Part shown: in pieces, positions 24,001-33,730 of the stretch
How positions within the stretch are numbered: the first letter of the stretch is position 1
Layout of the letters: every line of letters starts with the position of its first letter
Source: Lineus longissimus
Lineage: Eukaryota; Nemertea; Pilidiophora; Heteronemertea; Lineidae
Assembly: GCF_910592395.1 (NCBI RefSeq)
Contig: NC_088322.1
Coordinates: 9,107,431-9,171,430, forward strand
Length of the DNA: 64,000 bases
Direction of reading: 5' to 3'
Program-made: the position numbers and the translations under genes
The notes under the pieces: generated by a model
The model's database searches: none
What the model was told of the DNA's origin: nothing
Seen by the model: only the letters and a program-made list of their open reading frames with translations

Positions 24001-27000
24001 CTGTGATAGGAAAAACACATTAGTTGCTGAATCTCAAATAGGTAAGATTATATGTAACCAGGAGCAAGAATTAAGGCCAAATTCCACTGACATGCTTTTC
24101 CGCTGCAGTCACTGCCAGAGGAAAACTTTTTCAGACCCCAGCGGGTAATTGGTAGTTCAAATAGCATAGTTGGTGGGAAGTGAAAGTATCATAGAAAGAT
24201 GATACCAGCGAGTAATTTTGACTGCAGTGGAAAGTACCCTGGTGGACTCCCTTTGTGATTGGAAAAACACATAATTTAGTATCTGAATTGTGAATAGGTA
24301 CATCGTTTGTTTGACTGGCACAAACTTCATAAAGCATTACTGGCAATGGGTGAATTGATATTAGGCAAATTGCAGTAGGCGTGTGTGGTGGCAGGTTATT
24401 TTGCCAAAATTTCATGGCAGATGTTTGTTTCACTCTCATCATTTCCTTTCAGGTTTTATTGACTTCATTGTCGACCCAAGTTTCCAGGTTATGGGCGACA
24501 TGCTCGATAAGATTCTGACCCCACTACATCAGCCCCACCTATCCACCCGGTCGATAAACGATGCAATTAAAGAGGAGGCACCGGAGAAACAAGACCGGAG
24601 CACAAGTACGACAAGCCTCTCTAGCCGTCCTACAACACCAAAGACACCACTAGGTAGCGCTATTATGAGCAAGCTTTTATGCCATTTTTGTTTACTGTAA
24701 ACCACAAACTCTTTGAACCTCGATTCAATGATCTGCCTAGATAAAACTCGTAAAATTTCATTTTGTTATTTTTTGTTCATTGCAAAATAAAGGGGCACAA
24801 AAGTTTGGTGGTTTATAAAATGAATTACATTGTGCAGGCTTTTATTTTATCATCATACATATATGTGTAGCATTGGAAGTTAGGGTTTCTCAAACACAAA
24901 AAACACCGTAGTAGAAAGTCTTAGATAGCTTCGCTTGGCTGTTCCATTGTGATGTGGCCTAAAGAGAGGCGCCAAGCTTTCCCATCTAATAATTTAACGA
25001 GATCTATTAGTCACGTAGAGGTTTTTGTATTTTGGAGAGCATATCACACCATATGGATATATATTTAAACTTGAATTTATTGGGAGTGCTGAACGGTTCA
25101 ATCAACATGGAACAAATTCACGGGAGTGATTTCAAAAACAGGCTATTACGAATTTGTCGTGTTTTGGGAAACAACTCTTCATTTCATGAGTTATTTCATT
25201 TCATAAGTTCAAAGTATTTATTGAAATTTTAATAGCATTCTGTATAATTTAATCGCATGCATTTATCATATATTTTGAGTGTTAGTTAGCTTTGTGATAT
25301 ATGTTTGAATGAAATTATTTCATTTCTGTGTTGATCCCAATCTTTAGGGTAGACCTACATGTAGACATGATAGAGTATTATAGAACTAGGAACATTCATC
25401 TATATCCAGGAGTATGACATTTCGGGCAGTATAGACCTGCTCACTCACTCTAAGAAAAAGGGGTTTTAAGCCTTTGAAAAAGCTTTAAACCTGAACTGCA
25501 TGCACAAAACCAGAGCGTCCCATGCGGCAATAGTAAGAAATTCAAACGATCGAAAGGTCCTTCTGAATACGGCCTGAAACATGACAGACCTCCAATGCTT
25601 CGATGCGCTTGATTTCACAAACCAGCAAGCCACAGGACGATGCGGACAGTCTCGGAGAATTATGGAAGAGAAAAAAATCAAAATCTTCTCCAGGGATTCG
25701 AACCTGGGAACTCGGGCTCAGAATACGAACGCTCTAACAGTCTGAGCTAGGGGGGCTTTCTTGTGAACTGTTGCCAGCAAATACATCTTATATGAATGGC
25801 GATTATGCTTTATTTTTGAGAGATGAACCAGAAATTTTCTCAAGTACATGTAATAGACGAAGATTCCAAGACAAAGGTGAACATTGCTAAGAGAAAACGT
25901 AGACTCCGCATACATAATCACGCACAGCAAAGAAAAAACGACTTTCTTCCTCAGTGCAGTTGCCCACTAGAAGTCGCTCAAAGATGTTGAACAAATATTA
26001 CACACAAATGTTCGCACATTCTATAAAGGCGTATAAAACGACAGACATTTCAAGCAGTCCAGTGGCCTTGATGATAAGAGTGTTGGCAAATAAAACCGGA
26101 GGTCTCGAGTTCGAGTCCCGATGAGAGGACCTTTTTATTTTTTTCCTTCCAGAATTCTCTGCGAAGGTCTGCATCGTCCCACGGCTTGCTGATTTGTGAA
26201 ATCAAGCGCATGGAAGCATTGGAGATCTATCATGTTTCAGGCCGTATTCAGAAGGGCCTTTCCTCGTTTGAATTTCTTACTATTGCCGCATTGGGTGATC
26301 TGGTTTTGTGCATGCAGTTCAGCTTTAAGGTCTTTTTTACAAACACAAATGTGCACCCTGTATAGGCTTTTCACTGCAGGGAAATATGCATGCCGATCTA
26401 CCAGCGTTGTGCGTATTATCCCTTAATCAAAAAGTCGGCATGGGAAATGTGACTCCTATTATGGCTACTTCCCCATTTCAAGGGTAACCATCGGTTGACC
26501 TGCTGATCTTATTACATGTTTCAATGAATGTTTTTTCAGGTTCGAGATACGTACTCGACCGCGTCTGGTACGAACCCCTCGGGAATAACAAGAGTATGTG
26601 GAAAGAACGCGCAGCATCAGGTATGTAGATATACATGTACTACAAATTCATAAATCCCAAACCGTTTCTGAACATTCAAGCCAGGCCCTGAAATGTTCAC
26701 ATTCTCTTCAATGCCATTCAGCATGTTAATTTGGATAGACATTGGGTTCGTGACACCAGTATATCATGTTCAAATTGTCCCTTTCAAGTTGGAGTACGCT
26801 TATTATGTGCTATGACTCCACTTGTCCCACACTCAATGACATGATACAAAGTGCGCTTCCAGATAAATCCTTATATCATTTTTTAACCCTTTAGATGCGG
26901 CCATTCGAGCCAACAAGAAAATGAGCATAGCGAAGAATGAACCAACAACAGAAACGACTCAGGAAACGACGACGAGTAAAGTTGGCGGCGACGCCGATTC

Positions 27001-29017
27001 AGGGGTTGACTCGCCCAAAGATGGCGCTGATGAGAAGACGGAAGACAAACAAAAAGGTACAATTCGATTGGATCGTAATATATGTCGTCATTTTTTAAAG
27101 TTGTTTTGAATTTTTAGTGATGAATTTGACACCAGAATATTAGCTGGATTGGCGTTGCTTGAAAAGTCAAGGCCACCTGGCATTGGCTGATTCAACTAAC
27201 ATTCTGACGTCGAATTATTTTAGGTGGTCATTCCAATTCAAGAGAAACAATATTAAATCTTACCTTAGATCAAATCTAAAATCCCTTCAATATTTTCAAT
27301 ATTTTCAATATTTTTTTCCTCTTTTTTTCTAATTTTTTTGCACTAGTCTAAGCATGAATTGTGTTGAAGCATGCATGCCCGGCCGAGCACCATTTCAAGA
27401 ATGTGAAATATGTTGTTATGTTTTCATTGATCTACGTATTGAGGGCAGTTTCTGTGTCCCATATTCGACAGCTGACGTCGCCGTGATCCTTCTACAATGT
27501 CATAAAAACCAAATTGCGGGAAATCTTTGTTTATGTACATGTACCGTAGCTCCCGAGAGAGCAGCCACTGCACCAGTCATGTCACTTTCTCACTGACATC
27601 TGGCGTTTTCTAAAGCTTACATTATCTCGCCTCTTTGGGCATGGTTTGTCAACGCCTATAGTCTCCCGTTAAAGAATTCGTTATTTCAAACTGCTTCCTC
27701 TCCCTCCTTCTTTTCAGAGCCGCCCCCTACCCATCCCTTCCCATTTACCCTGTCTAAATACATCTTTTTCCTTCCTTCAACTTGCCACATTTGCATGCCA
27801 TGCGCCGGGTATGATTATTCACGGAATGCCTATCAAATGTGTCACACCTTGTCTTCACATCTTTTCTTTTAGCTGCCTAGAATTCATCATCGTCTGTTAG
27901 ATTCACTAGTATGTAAGTATGCGCACATACATGTAGCCTCACCATGCAGTCTACGGGCCACTGAATCAAGTGTCAGTGAGGGGGTCAAAAAATTATAAAA
28001 GGCTTCAGGCGGATGAGGGAGAAAGAAATCCAAAGTGGTCTCGCGGATTCCTTCTTCTACCTTAACCCTTCATGGCCATTGTACAATCTTTAAACCCCTG
28101 CTGGACCCTTGATTTAGTGGCCTGTGCAGTTGGGCAAGAATACTAGCTCAAATACCATCTAGCTCTTTTATGTAATTCAGCGAAATCAGAGATCCTTTAG
28201 CCTCATTCGTTTCTGCACTATCCCCTTGGCATGTTACACTTTGCTGTGTTTGCAACATAACATTCTGTTCTTTTATTTAAGTAATAGTTCATTCTACACG
28301 GTCAAGCTATTTACCCCTTCAAGGAAATCTGAAAATTGACGTAGATGCGTGTATGTGTGAAACTAACCAATTGATTGTACAGATATCAGACGTAAAAATA
28401 CTCACTTTGCCAGGATTTGACAAAGCATGACCAAGCTAAGAACGAGCCATTTGAAGCCGAATACTGAAACTTTTCCCAGTAATGTTATCCTTTTTTGCCT
28501 TCCGTGAAATGGAGTATAGATTGTTTCTGTCTGTTGAATGGGGAGTAGTGACATTGCACTACACTCTTGCGGTTCTATTCAAATTCTCATGAGAATGTTC
28601 GCACTTATCATTTAGTAACATGTACCTGAATTGAGTGAGACTATAATGATGGTGGTGCGTTAACAACACCTGTAAAAACAACAATTCCACACAGCAAATT
28701 TCATGGTAAACTGTTAATTGCACACAGTACATTTCATCGTCAGGAAGAGTTGTCCAGTTTAGTGTTGTATCAAATGTTTCTAATCCTTTAACAAGAAAAT
28801 TTCAAACTTAAAGCGCAGTTTTCTCAAAATGGCAATGTGGACCAAGCTCTTCTAATGTTGCTTTAGTATTGTTTTGATCTCATGTTTCCCTTCTTGATTT
28901 CCAGATATTCCGGAACTTGTTAACCGCCAGACATCCTGCACCGGATTATTGGGGGAAAACAAGATACCTGAAAGCGATGTTGGGACCCAAGTCAATATGG
29001 TTGAATCGGATGCCTAA
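11860..29017 (+). CDS. PDE1: PDE1-family calcium/calmodulin-dependent cyclic nucleotide phosphodiesterase (multi-exon, 5' end missing)
   Basis: Exons joined: 11860-12042, 19558-19624, 20756-20872, 21343-21483, 21927-22027, 22362-22487, either 22878-22979 or 23043-23144, 23839-24041, 24453-24653, 26540-26620, 26895-27056, 28905-29017. All junctions have GT/AG and consistent phase, giving about 531 residues to the stop. The protein starts in the PDE1-specific N-terminal domain and holds the complete class I catalytic HD domain: HNLVHAADV, HDFEHTGTTNN, the metal-binding Asp in CADISHPAK and the invariant Gln in SQIGFIDFI. The C-terminus is a long hydrophilic Thr/Glu/Lys-rich tail. PDE1 enzymes hydrolyse cAMP and cGMP in the cytosol under Ca2+/calmodulin control. 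The calmodulin-binding exon(s) and start codon are not identified, so regulation by calmodulin is inferred from family membership only. It converges with the LRP2-like gene. Confidence 0.9.
12043..13582. other. PDE1 intron 1, left part
   Basis: Intronic DNA with no coding match. It contains a G run at about 13339-13346. The minus-strand frame 13174-13623 has no domain or splice support. Confidence 0.5.
13730..14134. repeat. Left block of the 84-bp tandem repeat
   Basis: The phrase ATTAACTCTGTTACATTG recurs at 13747, 13831, 13915, 14003 and 14087, with a truncated sixth start at 14126. The period is 84 bp except for one 88-bp unit. Each unit carries GACTACGTATTCGACGATAT and AAAGATATCACACTAATTTG. 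Confidence 0.9.
14135..15520 (+). pseudogene. Non-LTR retrotransposon reverse transcriptase fragment, frameshifted
   Basis: Successive frames give LKSLKLGKSPGIDNIPTEIL, NYRTISLISHPSKILLKVIL, SEEQAGFRKDRSTAEQI, YKKCFDRIW, VGVRQG, LRFADDID and AALTRLKRIW, the ordered motifs of a non-LTR RT palm and thumb. There are two frame changes, near 14828 and near 15030. The C-terminal end is cut at a Lys-Leu-Arg-Trp-Phe-Gly-His motif that runs directly into a satellite monomer. No endonuclease domain is present. The copy is not functional; its clade was not determined. Confidence 0.9.
15521..16090. repeat. Right block of the 84-bp tandem repeat
   Basis: Monomer starts fall at 15536, 15620, 15730, 15814, 15922 and 16006, with extra 24-26-bp partial units at 15646, 15838 and 16032. 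The alternation of full and partial units suggests a higher-order repeat made of two to three monomers. Confidence 0.88.
16287..16590. repeat. Compact single-monomer copy of the same repeat element
   Basis: The leader (CCAAGAATGAAACTACACC through GCATACGAATGACTACG), one diverged monomer and the tail (CACCTCGGGATAGGCATT) match the ends of the expanded copy at 13590-16180, but without the array and RT. Confidence 0.75.
16540..17040. repeat. Tandem ~135-bp units containing a CTGGCGGCCAT motif
   Basis: The motif TGGCGGCCAT and the phrase ATAGGACTTTG recur near 16587, 16707, 16842 and 16983. A related start is seen at 16160. The units are diverged. Confidence 0.6.
17509..17727 (-). CDS. Unrecognised antisense open frame with a strong donor
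   Basis: On the minus strand 73 codons are open, including KFTENELKERPGGNHKTQD and WKWIYEQFSDKKEGKRAF. They end at a consensus donor CAA/GTAAGA. A second strong donor (CCG/GTAAGT) lies 32 nt downstream. No family is recognised. It may be a fragment of a nested gene or transposon ORF, or chance. Confidence 0.2.
17728..19557. other. PDE1 intron 1, right part
   Basis: No coding match was found. Scattered TACATGTA and TAGGCCTA palindromes occur. The frames at 18358-18657 (-) and 18479-18685 (+) overlap and have no support. Confidence 0.45.
19558..19624 (+). CDS. PDE1: PDE1 exon 2
   Basis: The exon follows a 7.5-kb intron packed with repeats. It encodes IYRRMSSSVGLHVPPNVLLQ, the PDE1 linker before the catalytic domain. 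The acceptor is TTTCAG and the donor AAG/GTGAGT. Its phase joins exon 1 (AG+G = Arg) and exon 3. Confidence 0.9.
19941..20020 (-). other. tRNA-like module, left arm of copy 1
   Basis: On the minus strand it has an A-box-like CAGTGGCCTTGAGGATAAGA and a B-box-like GAGTTCAAGTC about 30 bases later. It is degenerate and not a functional tRNA. It may act or have acted as a Pol III promoter. Confidence 0.5.
20304..20373 (+). other. tRNA-like module, right arm of copy 1
   Basis: It has an intact A box (TAGCTCAGACGGTTAGAG) and B box (GGTTCGAATCC) at tRNA spacing. The T-stem and acceptor pairing are imperfect and no CCA-ready acceptor is seen, so this is a tRNA-derived sequence and not a confident tRNA gene. 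Confidence 0.6.
20756..20872 (+). CDS. PDE1: PDE1 exon 3
   Basis: It encodes 39 residues including EWSFDVFAVNDAG and LLQRYDLIHKFK, the start of the PDE1 catalytic domain. It is bounded by CTCTTCAG and AAG/GTACGT and is in phase 0 at both ends. Confidence 0.93.
21343..21483 (+). CDS. PDE1: PDE1 exon 4: first metal-binding His motif
   Basis: It encodes 47 residues including LEQGYSKHKNPYHNLVHAAD. The HNxxHAADV motif supplies the proton-donor and first metal-binding His of class I PDEs. The acceptor is TTTCAG and the donor GTG/GTGAGT. Confidence 0.94.
21927..22027 (+). CDS. PDE1: PDE1 exon 5: HD motif
   Basis: It encodes HWLTDIEIFATIIAACIHDF and then EHTGTTNNFH. This is the HDxxHxGTNN metal-binding signature of class I PDEs. 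The acceptor is TTTTTCAG, the donor AGG/GTAAGA, and the exon leaves in phase 2. Confidence 0.94.
22362..22487 (+). CDS. PDE1: PDE1 exon 6
   Basis: It encodes LLYNDRAVLENHHISASFR and a segment ending NLSRDEYK, matching the PDE1 YNDRSVLENHH block. The usual Arg-Ser-Asp before it reads Gly-Ser-Glu here. The acceptor is TTACTTTAG and the donor AA/GTAAGT. Confidence 0.93.
22878..22979 (+). CDS. PDE1: PDE1 exon 7a, first copy of a tandem duplicated exon
   Basis: It encodes EFRNLVIDMVLATDMSCHFQ and continues QIKNMKSLLSMPEK. It is 102 nt long with identical entry and exit phases (2/2). It differs from exon 7b at eight positions in 102, changing three residues (N/S, C/Y, S/N). The TDMSxHF block lines the substrate pocket in class I PDE structures. 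Splice sites are TTTTTCAG and AA/GTATGT. Confidence 0.9.
23043..23144 (+). CDS. PDE1: PDE1 exon 7b, second copy of the tandem duplicated exon
   Basis: It encodes EFRSLVIDMVLATDMSYHFQ and continues QIKNMKNLLSMPEK. It starts only 63 bp after exon 7a. Acceptor (ATTTTTCAG), donor (AA/GTATGT), length and phases are all intact. Including both copies would insert 34 residues into the catalytic core, so mutually exclusive use is the likely arrangement. Confidence 0.87.
23839..24041 (+). CDS. PDE1: PDE1 exon 8: third metal-binding Asp
   Basis: It encodes LHCADISHPAKDW, LHYRWTSLLLEEFFQQGD and GLPFSPLCDRKNTLVAESQI. This includes the metal-binding Asp (ADISHP) and most of the invariant-Gln block. The acceptor is ACTTCCAG and the donor ATAG/GTAAGA. 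Confidence 0.95.
24058..24298 (+). pseudogene. Decayed duplicate of PDE1 exon 8
   Basis: The intron just after exon 8 contains GAGCAAGAATTAAGGCC at 24062 and, at about 24247-24298, a copy of the exon's end (TGTGATTGGAAAAACACAT then a diverged donor region ATAG/GTACAT). The frame is broken by stops, for example after the residues CDWKNT. It looks like a failed tandem duplication of the exon's 3' half. Confidence 0.65.
24453..24653 (+). CDS. PDE1: PDE1 exon 9: end of catalytic domain
   Basis: It encodes GFIDFIVDPSFQVMGDMLDK and a Ser/Thr/Pro-rich tail ending TTPKTPL. The donor TAG/GTAGCG is weak. If it is ignored, the frame runs 15 more codons to a stop at 24698-24700, giving a possible short C-terminal isoform. 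Confidence 0.9.
25686..25757 (-). other. tRNA-like module, left arm of copy 2
   Basis: This is the reverse-strand counterpart of the module at 20304-20373. A box TAGCTCAGACTGTTAGAG and B box GGTTCGAATCC are conserved between the copies. Confidence 0.6.
26053..26128 (+). other. tRNA-like module, right arm of copy 2
   Basis: This is the counterpart of 19941-20020 with a better B box (GAGTTCGAGTCC). The A-box region is CAGTGGCCTTGATGATAAGA. Confidence 0.5.
26540..26620 (+). CDS. PDE1: PDE1 exon 10: C-terminal helix
   Basis: It encodes SRYVLDRVWYEPLGNNKSMW and KERAAS. The NKxxWKExAA pattern resembles the conserved C-terminal NKERWKELAAQ of vertebrate PDE1. The acceptor is TTTTTTCAG and the donor CAG/GTATGT. 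Confidence 0.82.
26895..27056 (+). CDS. PDE1: PDE1 exon 11: hydrophilic tail
   Basis: It encodes AAIRANKKMSIAKNEPTT and a Thr/Asp/Lys-rich stretch. It is in phase with exons 10 and 12. The composition is low-complexity and disordered-like, and no domain is present. The acceptor is CCCTTTAG and the donor AAG/GTACAA. Confidence 0.8.
28905..29017 (+). CDS. PDE1: PDE1 exon 12: last coding exon
   Basis: It encodes the final 37 residues, ending VNMVESDA, then TAA at 29015-29017. The acceptor TTGATTTCCAG is good and the phase matches exon 11. The segment is not strongly conserved, so confidence rests on phase and splice sites. Confidence 0.75.
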
Positions 29018-29860
29018 ACATGCTAAATGCCCAAAGAATATGGAGTTGAGATACCATCCAGAGCATGGATAGTTCATTGTTCAAAACTTTCGAATATCAT
29101 CTACATGTAGAAGTGTGTGTGGATGAAATTTCCAAACGTATGAAATACGATCCAGAATTTGGATGGTTACCATGCAAATCTTAATCGACATCAACCAGAG
29201 GTTGTTTGGTCGTAATTCAACAGATCCAAGTGAGAATGGACAAGGATGATTGAATGAAATTTCGTCCAAACGTATGAAATACTATCAAGAGGTTCGGAAT
29301 GTCGGAAGGAATATCAATCCTAGATGGACAGCTATCCATTGAAAATGGAATAAACTCTGACTGGGGTGGCAACTTGCTACCGATAATCAACTCTGTGTTA
29401 CTTATATGTTGCTTGATATCCAGCACCACACCTAAGTGAGAACTAATCCCGGCATTGCACTTTTATGTGAGATGAACCCTGTCGCCGCGCACCCAAATGA
29501 GACCGACCCGGCGTCATACGCGTACACGAACCAGCGGAGTGGCAGTGGGGACGGTCCGCAACGTCTCTATTGTGTCAAAGAAACATGGCTCCAATCGACG
29601 AAGAGTTTGTTTGAAGGAGAGTGTCTGGATGATATTGCATCCAATTGTATGAAATACCATCCAACCAAACATTTCAAGGACGTAAACCCGCTAAGATTAT
29701 TGAGCGTGAAAAATGTTTTTAAACCAAGACTAGATTGTAAAATTATTTTTCCAAGCTTTCAGAGAGTCCGACGACAGAGAGTTACTAATGGCCATCACTA
29801 ATTATTGTTGCTGGGTTCCTGTAAATGGATGATGGTTTTGGTGAGCAAAATAAACAAGTA
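29018..29860 (+). other. PDE1 3' UTR with internal degenerate repeats and a candidate poly(A) signal
   Basis: Phrases such as CCAAACGTATGAAATAC, ATCCAATTGTATGAAATACC and ATCCAGAATTTGGATGG recur from about 29050 to 29690, suggesting an old tandem repeat in the 3' UTR. AATAAA at 29849-29854 is the first poly(A) signal candidate. Others lie at 31590 and 32454. Confidence 0.5.
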
Positions 29861-32800
29861 TGTGTTCATGTGAACTCAATGATGTACATGTACATACTCT
29901 AGTTTCATTAATCTAAGAAAACCTCTTCAACTACTAGGAACATGATAAGTAAGGTCAGCGAAATGGCATTTGACAGGTACCGAGAACCACCCCTTGTCAG
30001 TCCAAATTAGACATTTTGAATGGCAGCGAACGATCGTGTGCATAATATGAGTTCTTGAATGTTCAGAAACTGCCTTGGATCAATGAAATTAAAGTATATG
30101 CGGAAACACTATGATTCACTATGTTATAGACAAATTTCTAACAATCATCGTCCACTTGTCTTGGTGATGAAAGTTACACAACTGCCAATCCAACGCCTGG
30201 GAGTCGACCGTTGCCATAGAAGCCACACCAGCATTCAAAGTGTTTGTACATAATTATATGACTGTGTTATTATGTGTTTTCAATGTCTTATGCACAGCGT
30301 GTACAAATACGTCGCCATGACCTAGTTTTATAAACAGGTGAGGATGACCTGCTTTTGTTAATTAAACAGGTCACAGTGACCTGTAGTTTCGTGTTGGCAT
30401 TGACATGCTGACATCGAATGCCCTCATTCCTGGCAGCAATAGCTAACCATAGGTTTGTTAGTTTTGTCAAACTTGCCTCAAGTAAATCGCAGGCAGGGGG
30501 GTTTCTTGGCACATCTATGATATATCGTGGGCCTGATTTTAGAAGTCAAAATTTAGAATGACTCATTTAGCAGTTTTGGGGTTCAAGGTTGAATTGGGTT
30601 ACAGTCTTCACCGTATGTCTTTCTGCTTTGCTTATGAGAGTACGACTGATAAATGTTCAAAAATGTGTATATGTTGTCAAAGCTATCACCTCAGATGAGA
30701 AATGTTACCCTGCAATTCAGTTCATCTAACAAACAGTGAATTCACCCATTCTATTATGGAACTTATAGCAATGTTGTTTTCAGCATGGACATGATGGAAG
30801 AGGTTTGAACTCATGAACTTGCATTTTATAGACATTTCAAAGCATTTTCCTATGTACTTTGCAATGCTTATAATAGAGAGGTTCAGATCTCGATGTATGC
30901 TTTTGGCAGTGATAAAAAACGATCGACTAAGCAAAATCTGAACCTCTCTAATGTGCAGTAAAGCTTGGTGAGGTTGGGTGATGGTGAATTAAACCTTGGT
31001 CCATAACTGTAAACTTCCATTAAACCCCATGGGTAATCATTATTGAAAACTTCATCACAGCTAGAACAAAATAACATCGTGCATTCATTGTGTATATGTG
31101 ATTTCAGCACACTATGTATCTAAACCCGATTTTAAAATTTGGTCAAGAAATTATGTTAATCTGTAAATATAAAAAGAAACTTTCATTTTTTTCTGAGATT
31201 TAGATTTAGAGGCAATTGTAAATTTTCGTAGAACTTTCGTATAGATATTGTTAGTGATGTGACCACACCTAGGTGGTGTTGTGTATGTGTTGAGTGAATG
31301 GATGCGTGACGAGTGCATGTGAGTGACAGTGAGTTAAGTCTTACTTGCATTTTGGTGACAAAAGTTAGAGCTAAACATTTAAACGCATGTTAACCATGGA
31401 CACGCGTTTGTCATTCTGACGATTTTGTTGAATTTCATTAAGAAGCAAAGGAACACCAACATAAATTAAGAATAAAAACATTCTCAATGGTTTTCTCTAT
31501 ACCCAGTAGCAAGTTTGGTAGTGTGTGATTCTGTGCATCTGTGTGTGTCTGTGTAGTACGTCTGCGATGACTGTTGTAAATGAGTCCAAATAAAGCTAAA
31601 ACAGTTGACATTGAGTCAGAATCTTCACAGGATCATGTTTTAGAACAAAGACAATATGAAGGTTTGGAAAAAATTTTGTCACTTTTTTATTGTAAAGCTG
31701 ATGTTGTGTCCAAGACTCGGAAAAAACAGGAGCACAGGGCCCCTGCTTCTAAGAATTTCAGTTTTTTTTCTTAAAAGTGCTAAAATTACTTGCTAAAATT
31801 TTGAATTTTTTAAAACATTTTGGCAATCCTTTCTCCTTGGATACGGGCCTGCAAAAAGATTCTGCAATATGACAGTAAGTGAAATTTACCTGAAGTAACT
31901 AGGATACTGACACTTTTTGGGGAAAGCCGGCTATTGTTACCCCAACTTTTTGTAAAACCTCTCATAATGGTTATCGAAAAGATATCTATTCTTGATTTTT
32001 TTTAATGATTCTGACCGTATATCAACCTGGAGATTTAGCTTAAGTTGGAGAACCTATCTGTGTCATACACTGTTTGCGAAATGCAAATCTATAGTATGAA
32101 ACAAGAGACGCTTGTACATGTCTCCTAAATCTAGGTACATCGGTACCAATGTAGAACTTTAATGATACAATTAGAAGTATAGTTTTTTGTGTAGCTGTTT
32201 CTATTGTTAAACCTGGACATAAGATGTGTACATTTCATGGAGCTGGTATGTAATTAATTATACAGTCATATACATAAACTTATTTAGGTAAATGTTTTAT
32301 AAAAATGAAATTATAAGTATATGCAGATTGAAATTGTAAATGTTAAAATCTATGTGAATATTTGCTAAGTTATTATGTAATGGTGTTTAGAAAGTTTTGT
32401 TGGGGCTTGATGGAACTGTTGTCATCGTCACAGAAAAATACTTTCGAGATTCAATAAAATGTATTTATCGAATTGGTACATGTACATGTATGTGTGAAAT
32501 GGGAAGAGATTCAATTTTTTGCCACTTACCCCTAGAATTGATTTGTTATATTTGAATATAAATATAAAACCCAGTAAAAAAGCATAAAATGCTTAAAGTC
32601 GTTTATGTGAATGAGATGTGTGTTTCAAAAGATCGTTTTCCTCAATGAACGTAGAAGGCACCAATGTGTTGTTTCTAGTTGAATGTGTGGATGCAGTGTA
32701 CATGTAGCCATGATTCAGGAAAAAAAATTTTTCCTGGTGTCAATGTAGTATATTTGACCACATGCCCATGACAACAGTTTCCATGGTTACCATCAAACAT

Positions 32801-33290
32801 TTCTAAACAGCCGCATCACTGCTTCAGGAGCTATACACATTGTATACATGTAATGTAAATGCATTCACCTGAAATAGACCCAAACTGACTGTACATTATA
32901 AAATATATTTGTATTGGATTTTGGTTCTGTTCCGGAGGAAATCAATGTAGACAGACTTCACAAGTTCAAGTTGCGTGGTAATTGTAAATACTTCTGTCAC
33001 GAAATTACGATAATGCGTATGCGCCAAACTTCGATTTCATTTCACCTTGGAGAAAATGCATGAAAAAGCATTTAGTAGTGACAGAAATCTTAGTTAATTG
33101 GTCAACAAATTTTCGTAATTATCAATCTGTGTTAAGTGGTAGTTTTAATGGTTGGGTGCTGGTGTACGTGTGCCATAGTACCTACAAAATATGTGTCAGT
33201 TCTTCAAGAAAAAGTAGCAACCAATTTGTCAGAAAGTTTTGGTACCAAAAAGAAATTAGTATGTTAATGTGGAAAAATTCAATAATAGGA
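29861..33290. other. Intergenic or extended 3' UTR, no gene recognised
   Basis: AT-rich DNA with several AATAAA motifs (near 31471, 31590 and 32454) on the + strand, so a longer PDE1 3' UTR is possible. The small frame 31580-31774 has no domain. Confidence 0.4.
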
Positions 33291-33299
33291 AAGTTCCTT

Positions 33300-33730
33300 G
33301 TTGGTAATTACTGTTGCTAGGCAGTCATTACAGTTGTTGCGAGGTAGTTGCTAGGAAAAGTGGTTACCCAGCAACAAATGTATTTGCTGCTAATGGATTT
33401 CTCTTGCGTAGAAGAATTGCTAGATGGGCACAATATGTGTTGCTATAGAATTCCTCATTGCCTAGCAGTAGGGGTTGCCTGGTAACATAGCAGTGTGATG
33501 CTATCGAATCCCTCGTTGCTAACCAGGTTTAGGTGCTTTGTTGCTATGGAATCCTCATAGGTGTAACTATTGAATTGCTCTTTGCTAGGAAAAACAAGAT
33601 ATGTGTTGCCATGGAATCCATTGTTGCTAAGCAGTATTGTAGTTGCTTGGTAACACCATGTATGTTTTGCTGTGGAATGCATTGAAAGATCACCTCTTTG
33701 GTAACTAGGTGAAAGGAGCCAAGTGACGTT
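33300..33730. repeat. Degenerate repeat of GTTGCTA-containing units
   Basis: Phrases like TTGCTATGGAATCC, TTGCTAGG and TTGCCTGGTAACA recur at least seven times at about 50-70-bp spacing. The units have strongly diverged. Confidence 0.55.

Larger units (their letters stand above)
25489..26324. mobile_element. Foldback MITE with TTAA flanks, ~200-bp TIRs and two tRNA-like modules (copy 2, inverted)
   Basis: It is flanked by TTAA at 25485-25488 and 26325-26328. The ends are CTGAACTGCATGCACAAAAC and its inverse. The whole interior matches copy 1 in reverse orientation, including both tRNA-like modules. It lies in PDE1 intron 9. Confidence 0.85.

Noticed and set aside
31580-31774. 64-codon frame near a poly(A)-like signal
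   Set aside because: No domain, and it lies in probable 3' UTR or intergenic DNA.
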